64,000 nt of DNA, from positions 248,001 through 312,000 of the forward strand of contig NZ_MACF01000119.1 of assembly GCF_001884045.1 (NCBI RefSeq). The letters run 5' to 3'. The position numbers and the translations under genes are program-made. The notes beneath the pieces were generated by a model. That model did not search any database. It had not been told where the DNA came from and worked only from the letters and a program-made list of their open reading frames with translations. Source of the stretch: Bacillus mobilis. GTDB lineage: Bacteria > Bacillota > Bacilli > Bacillales > Bacillaceae_G. This document shows, piece after piece, positions 16,524 to 24,796 of this stretch (within the stretch, counting starts at the first letter, position 1; each line of letters begins with the position of its first letter).

Positions 16524-17382
16524 ACTCTACCTCATTTAAGAAGAACAATGTTAACGCACCAGGTCCTGTATGCGCTCCGATTGCTGCTCCAATTGTATTT
16601 ACGATAAATACTTCACAGCCAAATCTTTCTGTAATTAATCCTTTTAATGCTTCAGCTGTTTCTAAGTCATCACCGTGGGTCATAGCGATTGTTTGATCTT
16701 TAAGATCTTTTCCGCGCTCTTCCATAATATCTACAATTCGGCTAAGTACTTTCTTTTTCCCACGTACCTTTTCAAGTGGTACAAGCTTTCCTTCTTGCAC
16801 GTTTAAGATCGGTTTAATGTTTAGTAAACCACCGATAAAACCAGCTACTTTACTTAAACGCCCACCTCTCACTAAGTACTGTAAGTCAGCTACAGTGAAG
16901 ATATGTTCTATATGGTTCATTAGAAAATCGACACGTTTTAAAATATCTTCTTTTGATGCGCCGTCTTTCGCCATTTTAGCCGCTTCTAATACGACAAGCC
17001 CTTGACCAAGCGAAGCACATTTCGTATCAATAATTTCTAAATCTAAATCTGCATATGTTTCTTTCACTTCTTCTTTAATAACAACTGATGATTGATATGT
17101 ACCAGATAGTTCAGATGAAAAAGCTAAATATATACAAGGATTACCTTCTTTTGCATAAGAAACAAATTTTTCTTGGAAAGTTTCAAGTGATGGCAATGAC
17201 GTTCTATAAACTGCGCCTTCTCTCATGTTTTGCAATAATGTAACTGACTCTAATGTAACTCCATCTAAATACTCTGTTTCTGCTTCATCATAAACACGGA
17301 GTGGAATTAAATCAATATCATATGCTTGCAGCAATTCTACCGGTAAATCCGCCGCACTATCCGTAATGATTTTAACACCCAT
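16522..17382 (-). CDS. DegV family fatty-acid-binding protein
   Basis: The 286-residue DegV protein starts with KIITDSAADLPVELL, has the conserved TSLPSLETFQEKF (Thr-Ser lipid carboxylate contact), then AFSSELSGTYQSS and LVRGGRLSK. DegV/FakB proteins present bound fatty acids to the FakA kinase for phospholipid synthesis. There is no fakA nearby, which is usual for multiple FakB paralogues. SD AGAGG. It is monocistronic and divergent from the GNAT gene at 17597. Confidence 0.9.
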   Translation of the reverse strand: MGVKIITDSAADLPVELLQAYDIDLIPLRVYDEAETEYLDGVTLESVTLLQNMREGAVYRTSLPSLETFQEKFVSYAKEGNPCIYLAFSSELSGTYQSSVVIKEEVKETYADLDLEIIDTKCASLGQGLVVLEAAKMAKDGASKEDILKRVDFLMNHIEHIFTVADLQYLVRGGRLSKVAGFIGGLLNIKPILNVQEGKLVPLEKVRGKKKVLSRIVDIMEERGKDLKDQTIAMTHGDDLETAEALKGLITERFGCEVFIVNTIGAAIGAHTGPGALTLFFLNEVE

Positions 17383-17596
17383 TTTTAAACCTCTATTCTG
17401 TTATAAATATAAAAAATATAAAATAAAAATAGTACTTTTAAATTATATACGTAAAACTTAAATGAAGAAAGGAAAAGACTTTATATTGTATGCACTATTC
17501 TTCAAAACTTGAACTGTTATTAAAAATCATCTAAATTTAACCGCTTTACATTCTGTATAATACAAATATATCGAATTTTCCAAAGGAGTGATACAA

Positions 17597-18028
17597 ATGA
17601 GTATTCAACTAGCCACCTCTAATGATTTAGAATGGATTAATAATCAATATAAATCGATAGGATTTGTACCCAGTGATTTAAAACGCGATATCGTGGCAAT
17701 CATTACATATGACAATTCGTATGCAGGTGTTGGTCGTTTAGTCCAAATAGATAAAGATACTATAGAAATGGGTGGGATTTTTATTCTCCCTCAATTTAGG
17801 GGTCTACAATTAGCTGGGGAACTTGTTTCATTTTTAGTAGAAACTGCGAAGAAATTACAAGTACAACATGTATATTGTCTTCCTTTTGCAGAATTAGAAG
17901 AATTTTATAAAAAATATAGCTATACTGAGGTCGATACTACGAAAGAAGCGGTTCATCCAATTATTCTAAAAAAATATAATTGGTGTTTAGATCATTATGA
18001 TAAGCATGTTTTATTATGTAAGCTGTAA
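17597..18028 (+). CDS. GNAT family N-acetyltransferase
   Basis: A 143-residue GNAT-fold protein: GVGRLVQIDKDTIEMGGIFI, then LPQFRGLQLAGELVSFLVE in the CoA-binding turn position, and EFYKKYSYTEVD at the C-terminal strand. The turn RGLQLAG departs from the strict R/QxxGxG/A pattern but fits. ATG at 17597 follows AAAGGAGTG. Substrate unknown. Confidence 0.82.
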   Translation: MSIQLATSNDLEWINNQYKSIGFVPSDLKRDIVAIITYDNSYAGVGRLVQIDKDTIEMGGIFILPQFRGLQLAGELVSFLVETAKKLQVQHVYCLPFAELEEFYKKYSYTEVDTTKEAVHPIILKKYNWCLDHYDKHVLLCKL

Positions 18029-18275
18029 GTGCGCCTAAAGAGAGCGTATATCAAAATATAAATTATCTCTCCCACTTAACTAAGAACCGTACTTTATTTG
18101 GTCACCATCAGCTTCTACAAGAGATACAATTACTACATACGTCTCCTTTTCCCCCAACATTACATTCGTATAAAAGATTATTTTGTTTAAAGTTACCTTA
18201 AATCGTATTCCAATAAACCAATCAGAAGACGAATTCCTATATAATACAATTAAGTAATAAAAAGGAGCGTTATTC

Positions 18276-18449
18276 ATGATAGATGTAATAAGACTCGTTA
18301 TCTTTATTGTAGTTGCAATTGGTGCCATTATTAACATTTACCTAGAGTTTAAAAAACCTAAAAAAAGTATATTCTCAATCGTTTTTCTATCAGTACTCTT
18401 TATCGGAGCATCAGGTTTAATTAAAGATATTTTATCTAAACTTATATAG
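18276..18449 (+). CDS. 57-residue membrane protein with two helices
   Basis: A short ORF with a strong SD (AAAAAGGAGCG) encodes MIDVIRLVIFIVVAIGAIIN and continues through a basic loop (EFKKPKKS) to a second hydrophobic helix (IFSIVFLSVLFIGASG). It ends LIKDILSKLI. Two transmembrane helices with a cytoplasmic KKPKK loop are predicted. It is followed by a hairpin terminator at 18521. I do not recognise it; the SD, composition and terminator support a real gene. Confidence 0.65.
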   Translation: MIDVIRLVIFIVVAIGAIINIYLEFKKPKKSIFSIVFLSVLFIGASGLIKDILSKLI

Positions 18450-18520
18450 TTATTTGATTAAAAATTACTGTTCCGTCAATAATGTAAATAACATGATTGT
18501 ATTTCTCCATTCTCCCTTGG

Positions 18521-18557
18521 AGAGGAGCAGTTAGCTTTTGCTAGCTGCTCTTTTATT
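18521..18557 (+). terminator. Intrinsic terminator
   Basis: The 11-bp stem GAGCAGTTAGC / GCTAGCTGCTC with a TTTT loop is followed by TTTTATTT on the plus strand. It lies between convergent genes. Confidence 0.8.
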
Positions 18558-18567
18558 TAAAACGAAT

Positions 18568-19338
18568 TCAACTATTATCCACAAAATAAGTATCATACGC
18601 CTTATCAAAAACATATCCTAGCTTTTCAGCTAGTTTAGCAGATGTAGTATTTGCTGCATCCCAGTTTGGATATATCTCTTTTTCTAAACAATCCAAGATT
18701 AACGCTGCGCTAACTATAGTCGCCAATCCTTTTCTTCTATGATTGCGATCAGTCGCCACTTCGATTTCAATCCCATTATCATAAATGCTGTATGATGATG
18801 CACCGCATACAACTGCTCCGTTGTACAAAATACTATACCCTATACCTCGGTTTAAATAATCTTCTACTGATTGAAATTGACTTGTAAAATCTTCAGAAAC
18901 CTTATGTAATGTAGGGATATTTACGATATGTCCATCTATTTTTCGTAACTCGTATCCTTTTGGAAGCGCTGATATAAAAGATTGTAATTTTGAACGATCA
19001 AAAAATTCCGCATTACGTTTGAATTTATAGCGTAAAAACTTATCTATTTTTCTTTCGTAACATGTTTCTAGGCGTTTTTTCCACTCTTCACTATTTGCGA
19101 TTACTAACATTCTATCAGGAATGTTACGTAATAACTCTTCAGTTTCTTTCGCATTCGAATCCCCAGCGTAAAATGTAAAGATCCCTACCGTAACTTGCGC
19201 TACTGTTGGATTTTCAAGATCATTTACCCAAGCAGTACCCATATGTCCTTGTAAATAAGAAAGTAAAACAACATTATTGAAACCTTCGAACATAGTAACT
19301 AATTTTTCTCTCGTATGTATATTCGCTTCATATATCAT
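18568..19338 (-). CDS. GNAT acetyltransferase (GNAT_acetyltran type)
   Basis: A 256-residue protein with an N-terminal helical/mixed domain and a C-terminal GNAT domain (about 140-256). Hallmarks are YELRKIDGHIVN, GIGYSILYNGAVVCGASSYS, then IEVATDRNHRRKGLATIVSA (CoA loop RRKGLA) and LDCLEKEIYPNWDAANTTSA. This two-part layout matches the 250-270 residue GNAT_acetyltran family. ATG at 19338 follows GAAGGAATGCGA; a longer start has no SD. Confidence 0.87.
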   Translation of the reverse strand: MIYEANIHTREKLVTMFEGFNNVVLLSYLQGHMGTAWVNDLENPTVAQVTVGIFTFYAGDSNAKETEELLRNIPDRMLVIANSEEWKKRLETCYERKIDKFLRYKFKRNAEFFDRSKLQSFISALPKGYELRKIDGHIVNIPTLHKVSEDFTSQFQSVEDYLNRGIGYSILYNGAVVCGASSYSIYDNGIEIEVATDRNHRRKGLATIVSAALILDCLEKEIYPNWDAANTTSAKLAEKLGYVFDKAYDTYFVDNS

Positions 19339-19555
19339 TCGCATTCCTTCTTTCGTTAGAATCAATGTACTTCTACTTTTTCATAAGTCCTTTTATTCTA
19401 CATATAAGCAAACTTCTACTAAACTTCATATTATTATAAATTATTCATAAATATAAAATTATTATAACATCTAATAATAAGTAAATAACTGTCCTATATA
19501 AAGGTTTATATATATTATACTTAATAATAATTCGCAATTTATAATTTTTTATTAT

Positions 19556-19586
19556 GTAAAAACCCTCAACATTGGTTTAAGGGTTC
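19556..19586 (-). terminator. Intrinsic terminator of the Cys-rich protein gene
   Basis: A hairpin with outer stem AACCCT/AGGGTT and extra internal pairs, followed by TTTTTACAT on the minus strand, just after the stop at 19602. Confidence 0.7.
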
Positions 19587-19601
19587 ATTTAAATGCATAT
19601 G

Positions 19602-20381
19602 TTATAACTCATTTTTATAAACAAATGATTCTGTTCCTCCGTTTTTATATACTTTAGTCACTTGAACAACTGATGTGTACGTATTTTCATCATTCGATAT
19701 CATCTTTTTCATCTCTTCTATCTCAGTATTACCAGCTCCACTCTCGATTTTCAAACAGTTCGAGATGTTGAGATATCCACTCGATGCGAAAAGAATAATA
19801 AACGTAAGATCTGGGAAATTAATGAACAGTATTCCAAACTTTACAGGATTCGCAGCCGTCTCAGATAAAACTAATCGAAAGTTTAATAGTTCAGGCTCTT
19901 GAACAAAATCTTTAGAAACAATCGCTTCACCTATTATAGTAATTTGCTTTACGACATTCCCCACCTCATCTATAAACTCAGTACAACTAGGTGCATCAAT
20001 TGTTTTTGCTTGTAGTGATACATTCAATTCAGGATTATGAAAGTCGAAAAAGAGTGTACTTCCCTCCGTTAAACATTGCGGACAAACATTTCCAAGTAGA
20101 CTAAAATCCTCTTCAATAAATTTAACTTTCGTTTTACAACTACAAACTTTTCCTATTCGAATTGCATCAATCCTAGAACAATCTACAAAAATAACCTCAT
20201 TATCCTCTTGTACGAAGGATACGATGCCATTCCTCTTATTAAATGAAAGAAAATAAGATACAACAATTTCGTTTCCGGCGATTACAATACTCTCAACTTT
20301 TGTAGAAGGCTCTAGATTTCGCAAAAATTCACAAATACTATTTTGGCAACATCGATAATTTCGTTTCGGCTCACAACCCAC
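19602..20381 (-). CDS. Uncharacterised cysteine-rich 259-residue protein, possibly spore-associated
   Basis: I do not recognise a named family. The N-terminus has clustered cysteines (GCEPKRNYRCCQNSICEFL), followed by CSCK and CPQC pairs around residues 80-104 that could bind metal or cross-link. The rest is beta-rich (LIQ-like strands NISNCLKIESGAGNTE). There is no signal peptide or membrane helix. The start is GTG with GGAG 5 bases upstream. A short CC-x-x-S-x-C-x-F-L N-terminus recalls cross-linked coat or exosporium proteins of this group, but that is inference only. Confidence 0.6.
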   Translation of the reverse strand: MGCEPKRNYRCCQNSICEFLRNLEPSTKVESIVIAGNEIVVSYFLSFNKRNGIVSFVQEDNEVIFVDCSRIDAIRIGKVCSCKTKVKFIEEDFSLLGNVCPQCLTEGSTLFFDFHNPELNVSLQAKTIDAPSCTEFIDEVGNVVKQITIIGEAIVSKDFVQEPELLNFRLVLSETAANPVKFGILFINFPDLTFIILFASSGYLNISNCLKIESGAGNTEIEEMKKMISNDENTYTSVVQVTKVYKNGGTESFVYKNEL

Positions 20382-20634
20382 TTACACTCCATCCCTTCTC
20401 TATATATTTTATCTAATACATATAATATGAACGGCGTATAAAAAAGCTTGGACAATATAACTTTAAGCTCGGAATATAATTACTTACTCATCACATTAAT
20501 AATGAAATTACGTCAATAATGAGTAATAACACATAAATTCTCCTATAAATACATATAACAATTTCATCTTTCATGAAAAAAACGTTATAATAAGGTGTAG
20601 CCTCTACGATTACGTTATAAAGGAGAATAAAACA

Positions 20635-20955
20635 ATGGCTAAAATTAAAGTATACCAAGCAAAAGAAGAAAATATGGAAGCAGTAAAAAACATCATTGAT
20701 GTTGAGGAACAAAATCCAACTGCTGAAAACTTACAAAATCTATATGCATGTGTATTAGAAACAGAAGATATGGCATTGCCTGAATCATACATTGAAGAAG
20801 ATATCTTAATTGATTCTATGGAAGTTATGGTTAACGCTTCTCAAAGCAAGCTAAGAGACTTAGGTGCATACGATGTAATCGAAGTTCAAAACAAAGGTAA
20901 GAAAACACAAGTTTTATTATTAGCAGACGAAGAATACGAAATTATCGAAGGCTAA
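20635..20955 (+). CDS. Conserved acidic 106-residue protein of unknown function
   Basis: An acidic soluble protein starting MAKIKVYQAKEENMEAVKNI with an alpha-rich N-terminal half and a beta C-terminal half (YDVIEVQNKGKKTQVLLLAD). No family is recognised. The SD AAAGGAG, coding-like composition and a shared 18-bp palindromic terminator support it as a real, probably well-expressed gene. Confidence 0.7.
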   Translation: MAKIKVYQAKEENMEAVKNIIDVEEQNPTAENLQNLYACVLETEDMALPESYIEEDILIDSMEVMVNASQSKLRDLGAYDVIEVQNKGKKTQVLLLADEEYEIIEG

Positions 20956-20972
20956 TCTAAATCCGTACATAC

Positions 20973-21008
20973 GAAAAAGCTACTTTCCAATTGGAAAGTA
21001 GCTTTTTC
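20973..21008. terminator. Bidirectional intrinsic terminator
   Basis: A perfect 18-bp palindrome (arm GAAAAAGCTACTTTCCAA) lies between convergent genes. Confidence 0.88.
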
Positions 21009-21009
21009 A

Positions 21010-22545
21010 TTACGCTTTTGATGTTTCACTCTTTTTATTCGTTTGTTGTTTCTTAATTACCATGCGCTCATTTCCCATAAAGAAAATAAATACGAAGGCT
21101 AAACCTGCTGGTACTAATGCCCACATAAATGTTTGAACAATGGAGCTAGAAAGGGCGTCAATAATTTTATCTAATATTTGCGGCGGGATTTGAGATCTTG
21201 CCGATTCTGATAGGATAGCTCTTGAATCTCCTAAAGCGTTTGTATTCATTCCCCCGCTCATACCTTTAAATGCTTCTTCTAATTGATCTTGGAAACCTGT
21301 TCTTTGGATCATCCCGAAGATTGTAATACCTAGTGTCATTCCTAATGAACGAATGAAGTTACTCGTTGAAGTTGCAGATCCGCGCTGTTCCATACCGAAG
21401 TTGTGAATAGCTGCCATACTTAGTACAGAGAATGAGAAACCTACTCCAAAGCCAATAATAATCATATAAAGCGTTAGTAATATACGACTTGTTTCTGGCG
21501 TTAATGTGCTTAATAAAAATAGTCCAATTAGCATAATAACTGCAGAAATAATCATAATGTTTTTGTAGCTAAGCTTCGTCGTTAAAAATCCACCTAATTG
21601 CGCTGTTACGACTGATCCTAACATCATCGGTAAAAGTAATAATCCTGAGTTTGTTGCAGTGCCGCCGTATACACCTTGAATGAATAACGGTATGTATACA
21701 GTTGCTGACATAAATGCAGCACCGTAACATAATGCAATTATAGTACTCATTCCAAATAAACGTTGTTTAAACATTTCAAATGAAATAATCGGTTCTTCTA
21801 CTTTACGTTCAATAAAAATAAATGCAATAATTAAAATAGCGAATCCGCCAAATAAACTTAAAATAAAGCTAGAATCCCAATCATACTTTTGTCCGCCAAG
21901 CTCTAAAGCAAACATTAAACAAACTACTGCACCAACTAAAGTAATTGCACCAAACCAATCAATTTTTTGCTCTCTATGAACTCGTGATTCTTTATAAAAG
22001 AATGTAATAAAAATAAGTGCTAAAACGCCAAGCGGTAAGTTAATGTAAAATACCCAGTGCCAGCTAATGTAATCTGTAATATATGCACCAAGTAACGGAC
22101 CAAAAATACTTGATAAACCAAATACTGCTCCGAATAATCCACCCATTTTCCCGCGTTTTTCAGGAGGGAAAATATCAAAAACAATAGTAAACGCGATCGG
22201 CACTAATGCCCCGCCGCCAATACCTTGAATGGCACGATAAATACCTAACTGTGTAATATTTTCAGCAGTACCACACAGTGCCGAACCAATCATAAAGACG
22301 ATTAAACCAAAAATAAAGAATCTTTTTCTACCATACATATCTGATAGTTTTCCGAATATCGGCATACCTGCCATTTCTGCGACCATATAGGCAGAAACGA
22401 CCCATACAAAGTTTTCAAGGCCTCCTAAGTCACCAACGATTGTTCCCATTGCTGTTACGACAATGGTATTATCCATTGATGCCATTAAAATACCTAGCAA
22501 TAAGCCCGCCACAACAAAGCCGAGCTTATTATTCTTCTCAACCAT
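21010..22545 (-). CDS. DHA2-family MFS multidrug exporter (EmrB/QacA type, 14 TM)
   Basis: A 511-residue drug:H+ antiporter with 14 predicted helices. Motif D1-like LGILMASMDNTIVVTAMG (TM1, acidic D), motif A GKLSDMYGRKRFF, motif B AIQGIGGGALVPIAF and motif C GLSSIFGPLLGAYITD are all visible, and define the DHA2 drug exporters. It lies 23 bases after bacF, in the same direction, so it may be co-transcribed with the yhbD-bactofilin genes. Substrates unknown. Confidence 0.92.
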   Translation of the reverse strand: MVEKNNKLGFVVAGLLLGILMASMDNTIVVTAMGTIVGDLGGLENFVWVVSAYMVAEMAGMPIFGKLSDMYGRKRFFIFGLIVFMIGSALCGTAENITQLGIYRAIQGIGGGALVPIAFTIVFDIFPPEKRGKMGGLFGAVFGLSSIFGPLLGAYITDYISWHWVFYINLPLGVLALIFITFFYKESRVHREQKIDWFGAITLVGAVVCLMFALELGGQKYDWDSSFILSLFGGFAILIIAFIFIERKVEEPIISFEMFKQRLFGMSTIIALCYGAAFMSATVYIPLFIQGVYGGTATNSGLLLLPMMLGSVVTAQLGGFLTTKLSYKNIMIISAVIMLIGLFLLSTLTPETSRILLTLYMIIIGFGVGFSFSVLSMAAIHNFGMEQRGSATSTSNFIRSLGMTLGITIFGMIQRTGFQDQLEEAFKGMSGGMNTNALGDSRAILSESARSQIPPQILDKIIDALSSSIVQTFMWALVPAGLAFVFIFFMGNERMVIKKQQTNKKSETSKA

Positions 22546-22568
22546 AACCTTGCTCTCCCTCGTACTAC

Positions 22569-23276
22569 TTATATTTGTTTATGCTCTTTTACGACTGCAT
22601 TACCTTTTTGGTTAAAACTAGTATGATATTCTACAACACTAATTTCACACCCTGGACCAATGGTAACGTTATTACCTCTTACTACTTCAGCGATAGTATG
22701 CTCTAAATAAATTTCATCTCCTTCAATGACAGACGTTTGGAGGCTTCCTGCGTGACTTGTAAATGGAATAAATCTCGCTTTTTTACGAACAGTAATCTTT
22801 TTACCGCCGATTTCTCTCACTTTACTTCCTTCATAACGAAGTGAAATTTCAATATTTTCAGCATTAAGTAATCCATCACTTTCAAGACCACCAGTTAGTG
22901 ATAGTTCTTCAACTTCGATATCTCCTTTCACATTTAAAGCGCCTTTCACATCTACGAAATCACCAGTAAACTTCCCTTTAACTTCTATCATACCTCTTAC
23001 TTTCGTTTTTTCAATATGAGCATCACTATTCATTTGTGTATTTCCGTATATTTTTACATATTCCGCAGTTACATTTCCTTGTACTTCACTATCTCCATAC
23101 ACGACATAATTTTTCACTTTCATATTACCTTGTACATCACTCGTTCCATACGTTTTAAATTCATTACAACTCATATCATTAGAAATCGTTCCTTCGCCGC
23201 GTATCTTCACTTTGTTATAATCCCCGCCTGCTGAACTACCAGAGCCATTGACAGTAAGACTATGTTGATGTTCCAT
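22569..23276 (-). CDS. bacF: Bactofilin BacF-like polymer-forming cytoskeletal protein
   Basis: A 235-residue bactofilin, with a long right-handed beta-helix of short repeats (YGDSEVQGNVTAEYVKIYGN, VKGALNVKGDIEVEELSLTG) flanked by short disordered ends. It follows a second bactofilin by 18 bases and matches the order of B. subtilis yhbD-yhbE(bacE)-yhbF(bacF). In B. subtilis BacE and BacF are needed for flagellar assembly. The E/F assignment here rests on gene order. Confidence 0.85.
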   Translation of the reverse strand: MEHQHSLTVNGSGSSAGGDYNKVKIRGEGTISNDMSCNEFKTYGTSDVQGNMKVKNYVVYGDSEVQGNVTAEYVKIYGNTQMNSDAHIEKTKVRGMIEVKGKFTGDFVDVKGALNVKGDIEVEELSLTGGLESDGLLNAENIEISLRYEGSKVREIGGKKITVRKKARFIPFTSHAGSLQTSVIEGDEIYLEHTIAEVVRGNNVTIGPGCEISVVEYHTSFNQKGNAVVKEHKQI

Positions 23277-23294
23277 ATTACTTTTCCCCTCCCA

Positions 23295-24005
23295 TTAAAC
23301 CTGCTTAATTTCTTTTACATTTGCGCTTTTATCGACAGTCAGAACACCCGTATATTCAATGAGTTCAATCTCGCAGTTCGCTCCTACTATCACATTGTTT
23401 CCTCTTACCGTTCTTATGTGAGCATAATCAATATCAATATTGTCACCTTCTAATAGTTCAGCCTCTAACTGCATACCAAATACTGATTTAAACAGTCTAC
23501 TAAAAGTACTTAGTCTATGTTTTACTTTAATCGTTTGACCACCAATTTCTTTCGCTCGACATGTACCGTGAATATTAATATTTATTTCATCGGCGCTTAA
23601 TAATCCACCAATTGTAAATTGGCCTTCTGAAGAAAAAGTATCCACTTCACAATTACCATCAATCGTCGCTTGACCATTGACTTTAAACTCTTCACCAGTT
23701 ACATTTCCACCTATCGTACCTTTTCCTGCAATTTTCAAACTGTTCGCCTTCACATCTTGCGTAATTGTTGCTTTTCCATCAATGCGCATCGTTTCTGCAT
23801 GAACTGTGCCATCGACTTTACCCGATCCACTAATTCTTGCATTGCTACTTTTCAAATTTCCAGTAACAGCACCGTAACCGTTACATTCAAACTGGTCACA
23901 TTCAATATTTCCATTAACAGTCCCTTTTCCATTTAATTGCACTTTATGAAACTCGCCGCCATTCGATGAACCGTAACCATTTATAATCAAATTATCTGTA
24001 CGCAT
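23295..24005 (-). CDS. bacE: Bactofilin BacE-like polymer-forming cytoskeletal protein
   Basis: A 236-residue paralogue of the downstream bactofilin. The core is a string of beta-helix turns (NGKGTVNGNIECDQFECNGY, RISGSGKVDGTVHAETMRID, KIAGKGTIGGNVTGEEFKVN). The C-terminal half shares INIHGTCRAKEIGGQTIKVK with the next gene's counterpart. It starts 13 bases after yhbD, so the three are co-transcribed. Two paralogues suggest co-assembly. Confidence 0.86.
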   Translation of the reverse strand: MRTDNLIINGYGSSNGGEFHKVQLNGKGTVNGNIECDQFECNGYGAVTGNLKSSNARISGSGKVDGTVHAETMRIDGKATITQDVKANSLKIAGKGTIGGNVTGEEFKVNGQATIDGNCEVDTFSSEGQFTIGGLLSADEININIHGTCRAKEIGGQTIKVKHRLSTFSRLFKSVFGMQLEAELLEGDNIDIDYAHIRTVRGNNVIVGANCEIELIEYTGVLTVDKSANVKEIKQV

Positions 24006-24018
24006 ACTTTCTCCTCCA

Positions 24019-24642
24019 CTACAACAGTTTAGTTTTTAATGCTTCGGTATATTTCATAATCGCTTCGCGTAAAACAATTTTGGTTCCTTTTTCAAAAATT
24101 AAATCATCCACGTTTGAAACTAAGAAACATGTAGAAATCCCTAACTTTCGAACGATGATTAAATCACAAGTTTTATGCTTAATCGCTTCATAATTTTCAC
24201 GTAAAACTTGCAGGACCATTTTTCCTTCTTCTAAACTAATCTCTCCTGATTGTAGTAATTCTTCTAACATATACACATAAAGAATATCTACAAATTGAAA
24301 CTCTGTTGTTTTATTCGTTTGTTCTATGAAGAATTGTAAAACTGGCTCTGATGCAATCCCTTTACGTAAGACGTCTTCCTTAGTTAAAAGAATTTCACTT
24401 ACACTCGGTGAAAACATATTCGCTAGTTCATCAAGGGATAAATCTTCTTTCATCGTTTGAATTTTATCAATACGCTCTAATATCTTTTCTTTCGGAAAAA
24501 ATGTCTCTTGACCCGTGAATGTTGACTTTCGTACAAACCAATCTTCCGGTATTAAATTTTTTCTTTTCCACCTATATAACTGTCCGTATGAAATACCAGT
24601 TAGTTCTAATAAATCTTTTTTTGAAATTAAATCTGTACTCAA
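24019..24642 (-). CDS. yhbD: YhbD (DUF4004) HTH protein, likely regulator of the bactofilin operon
   Basis: A 207-residue protein with an N-terminal MerR-like helix-turn-helix (LISKKDLLELTGISYGQLYR, WKRKNLIPEDWF) and a helical C-terminal domain (YVYMLEELLQSGEISLEEGK). The start is TTG at 24642, because SD AAGGAGTG lies just upstream; an ATG at 24669 would place that SD inside the coding region. It is the first gene of the yhbD-bacE-bacF operon. The inverted repeat in its promoter suggests it represses itself. Confidence 0.82.
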   Translation of the reverse strand: MSTDLISKKDLLELTGISYGQLYRWKRKNLIPEDWFVRKSTFTGQETFFPKEKILERIDKIQTMKEDLSLDELANMFSPSVSEILLTKEDVLRKGIASEPVLQFFIEQTNKTTEFQFVDILYVYMLEELLQSGEISLEEGKMVLQVLRENYEAIKHKTCDLIIVRKLGISTCFLVSNVDDLIFEKGTKIVLREAIMKYTEALKTKLL

Positions 24643-24667
24643 CTGTATAACACTCCTTCCTGATAAC

Positions 24668-24696
24668 AATGTAACATAACACTGTTACGCTGTAAA
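24668..24696 (-). promoter_or_regulatory. Promoter with overlapping inverted-repeat operator upstream of yhbD
   Basis: On the minus strand TTTACA (24691-24696) lies 17 bases from TACATT (24668-24673). An inverted repeat GTAACA-N6-TGTTAC (24671-24688) fills the spacer and covers the -10. A further GTAACA half-site lies upstream at 24718-24723. The arrangement suits an autorepressor such as YhbD. Confidence 0.55.
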
Positions 24697-24747
24697 TAGA
24701 CTTTTATCACAAGTAACGTAACAATGTGTAAAACAACCCTATTTCAC

Positions 24748-24796
24748 AAAAAAAAAGAGTTCTCACGCATCCTATAAAATGCGTAAAAACCCTTAT
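24748..24796 (-). terminator. Intrinsic terminator of the SgrR-like gene
   Basis: An imperfect stem (AAGGGTTTTTACGCAT with ATGCGTGAGAACTCTT) is followed by a long T-run on the minus strand, overlapping the stop at 24793. Confidence 0.7.

Noticed and set aside
18080-18337. Minus-strand ORF of 85 codons, with a protein-like C-terminus (VIVSLVEADGDQIKYGS)
   Set aside because: It overlaps a better plus-strand gene (18276-18449), has no SD at its starts, and its N-terminal part is the shadow of that gene. Its 3' part may be a gene remnant, but I could not support it.
20491-20792. Two overlapping minus-strand ORFs opposite the 106-residue gene
   Set aside because: They are shadows of the well-supported plus gene at 20635 and have no SD.
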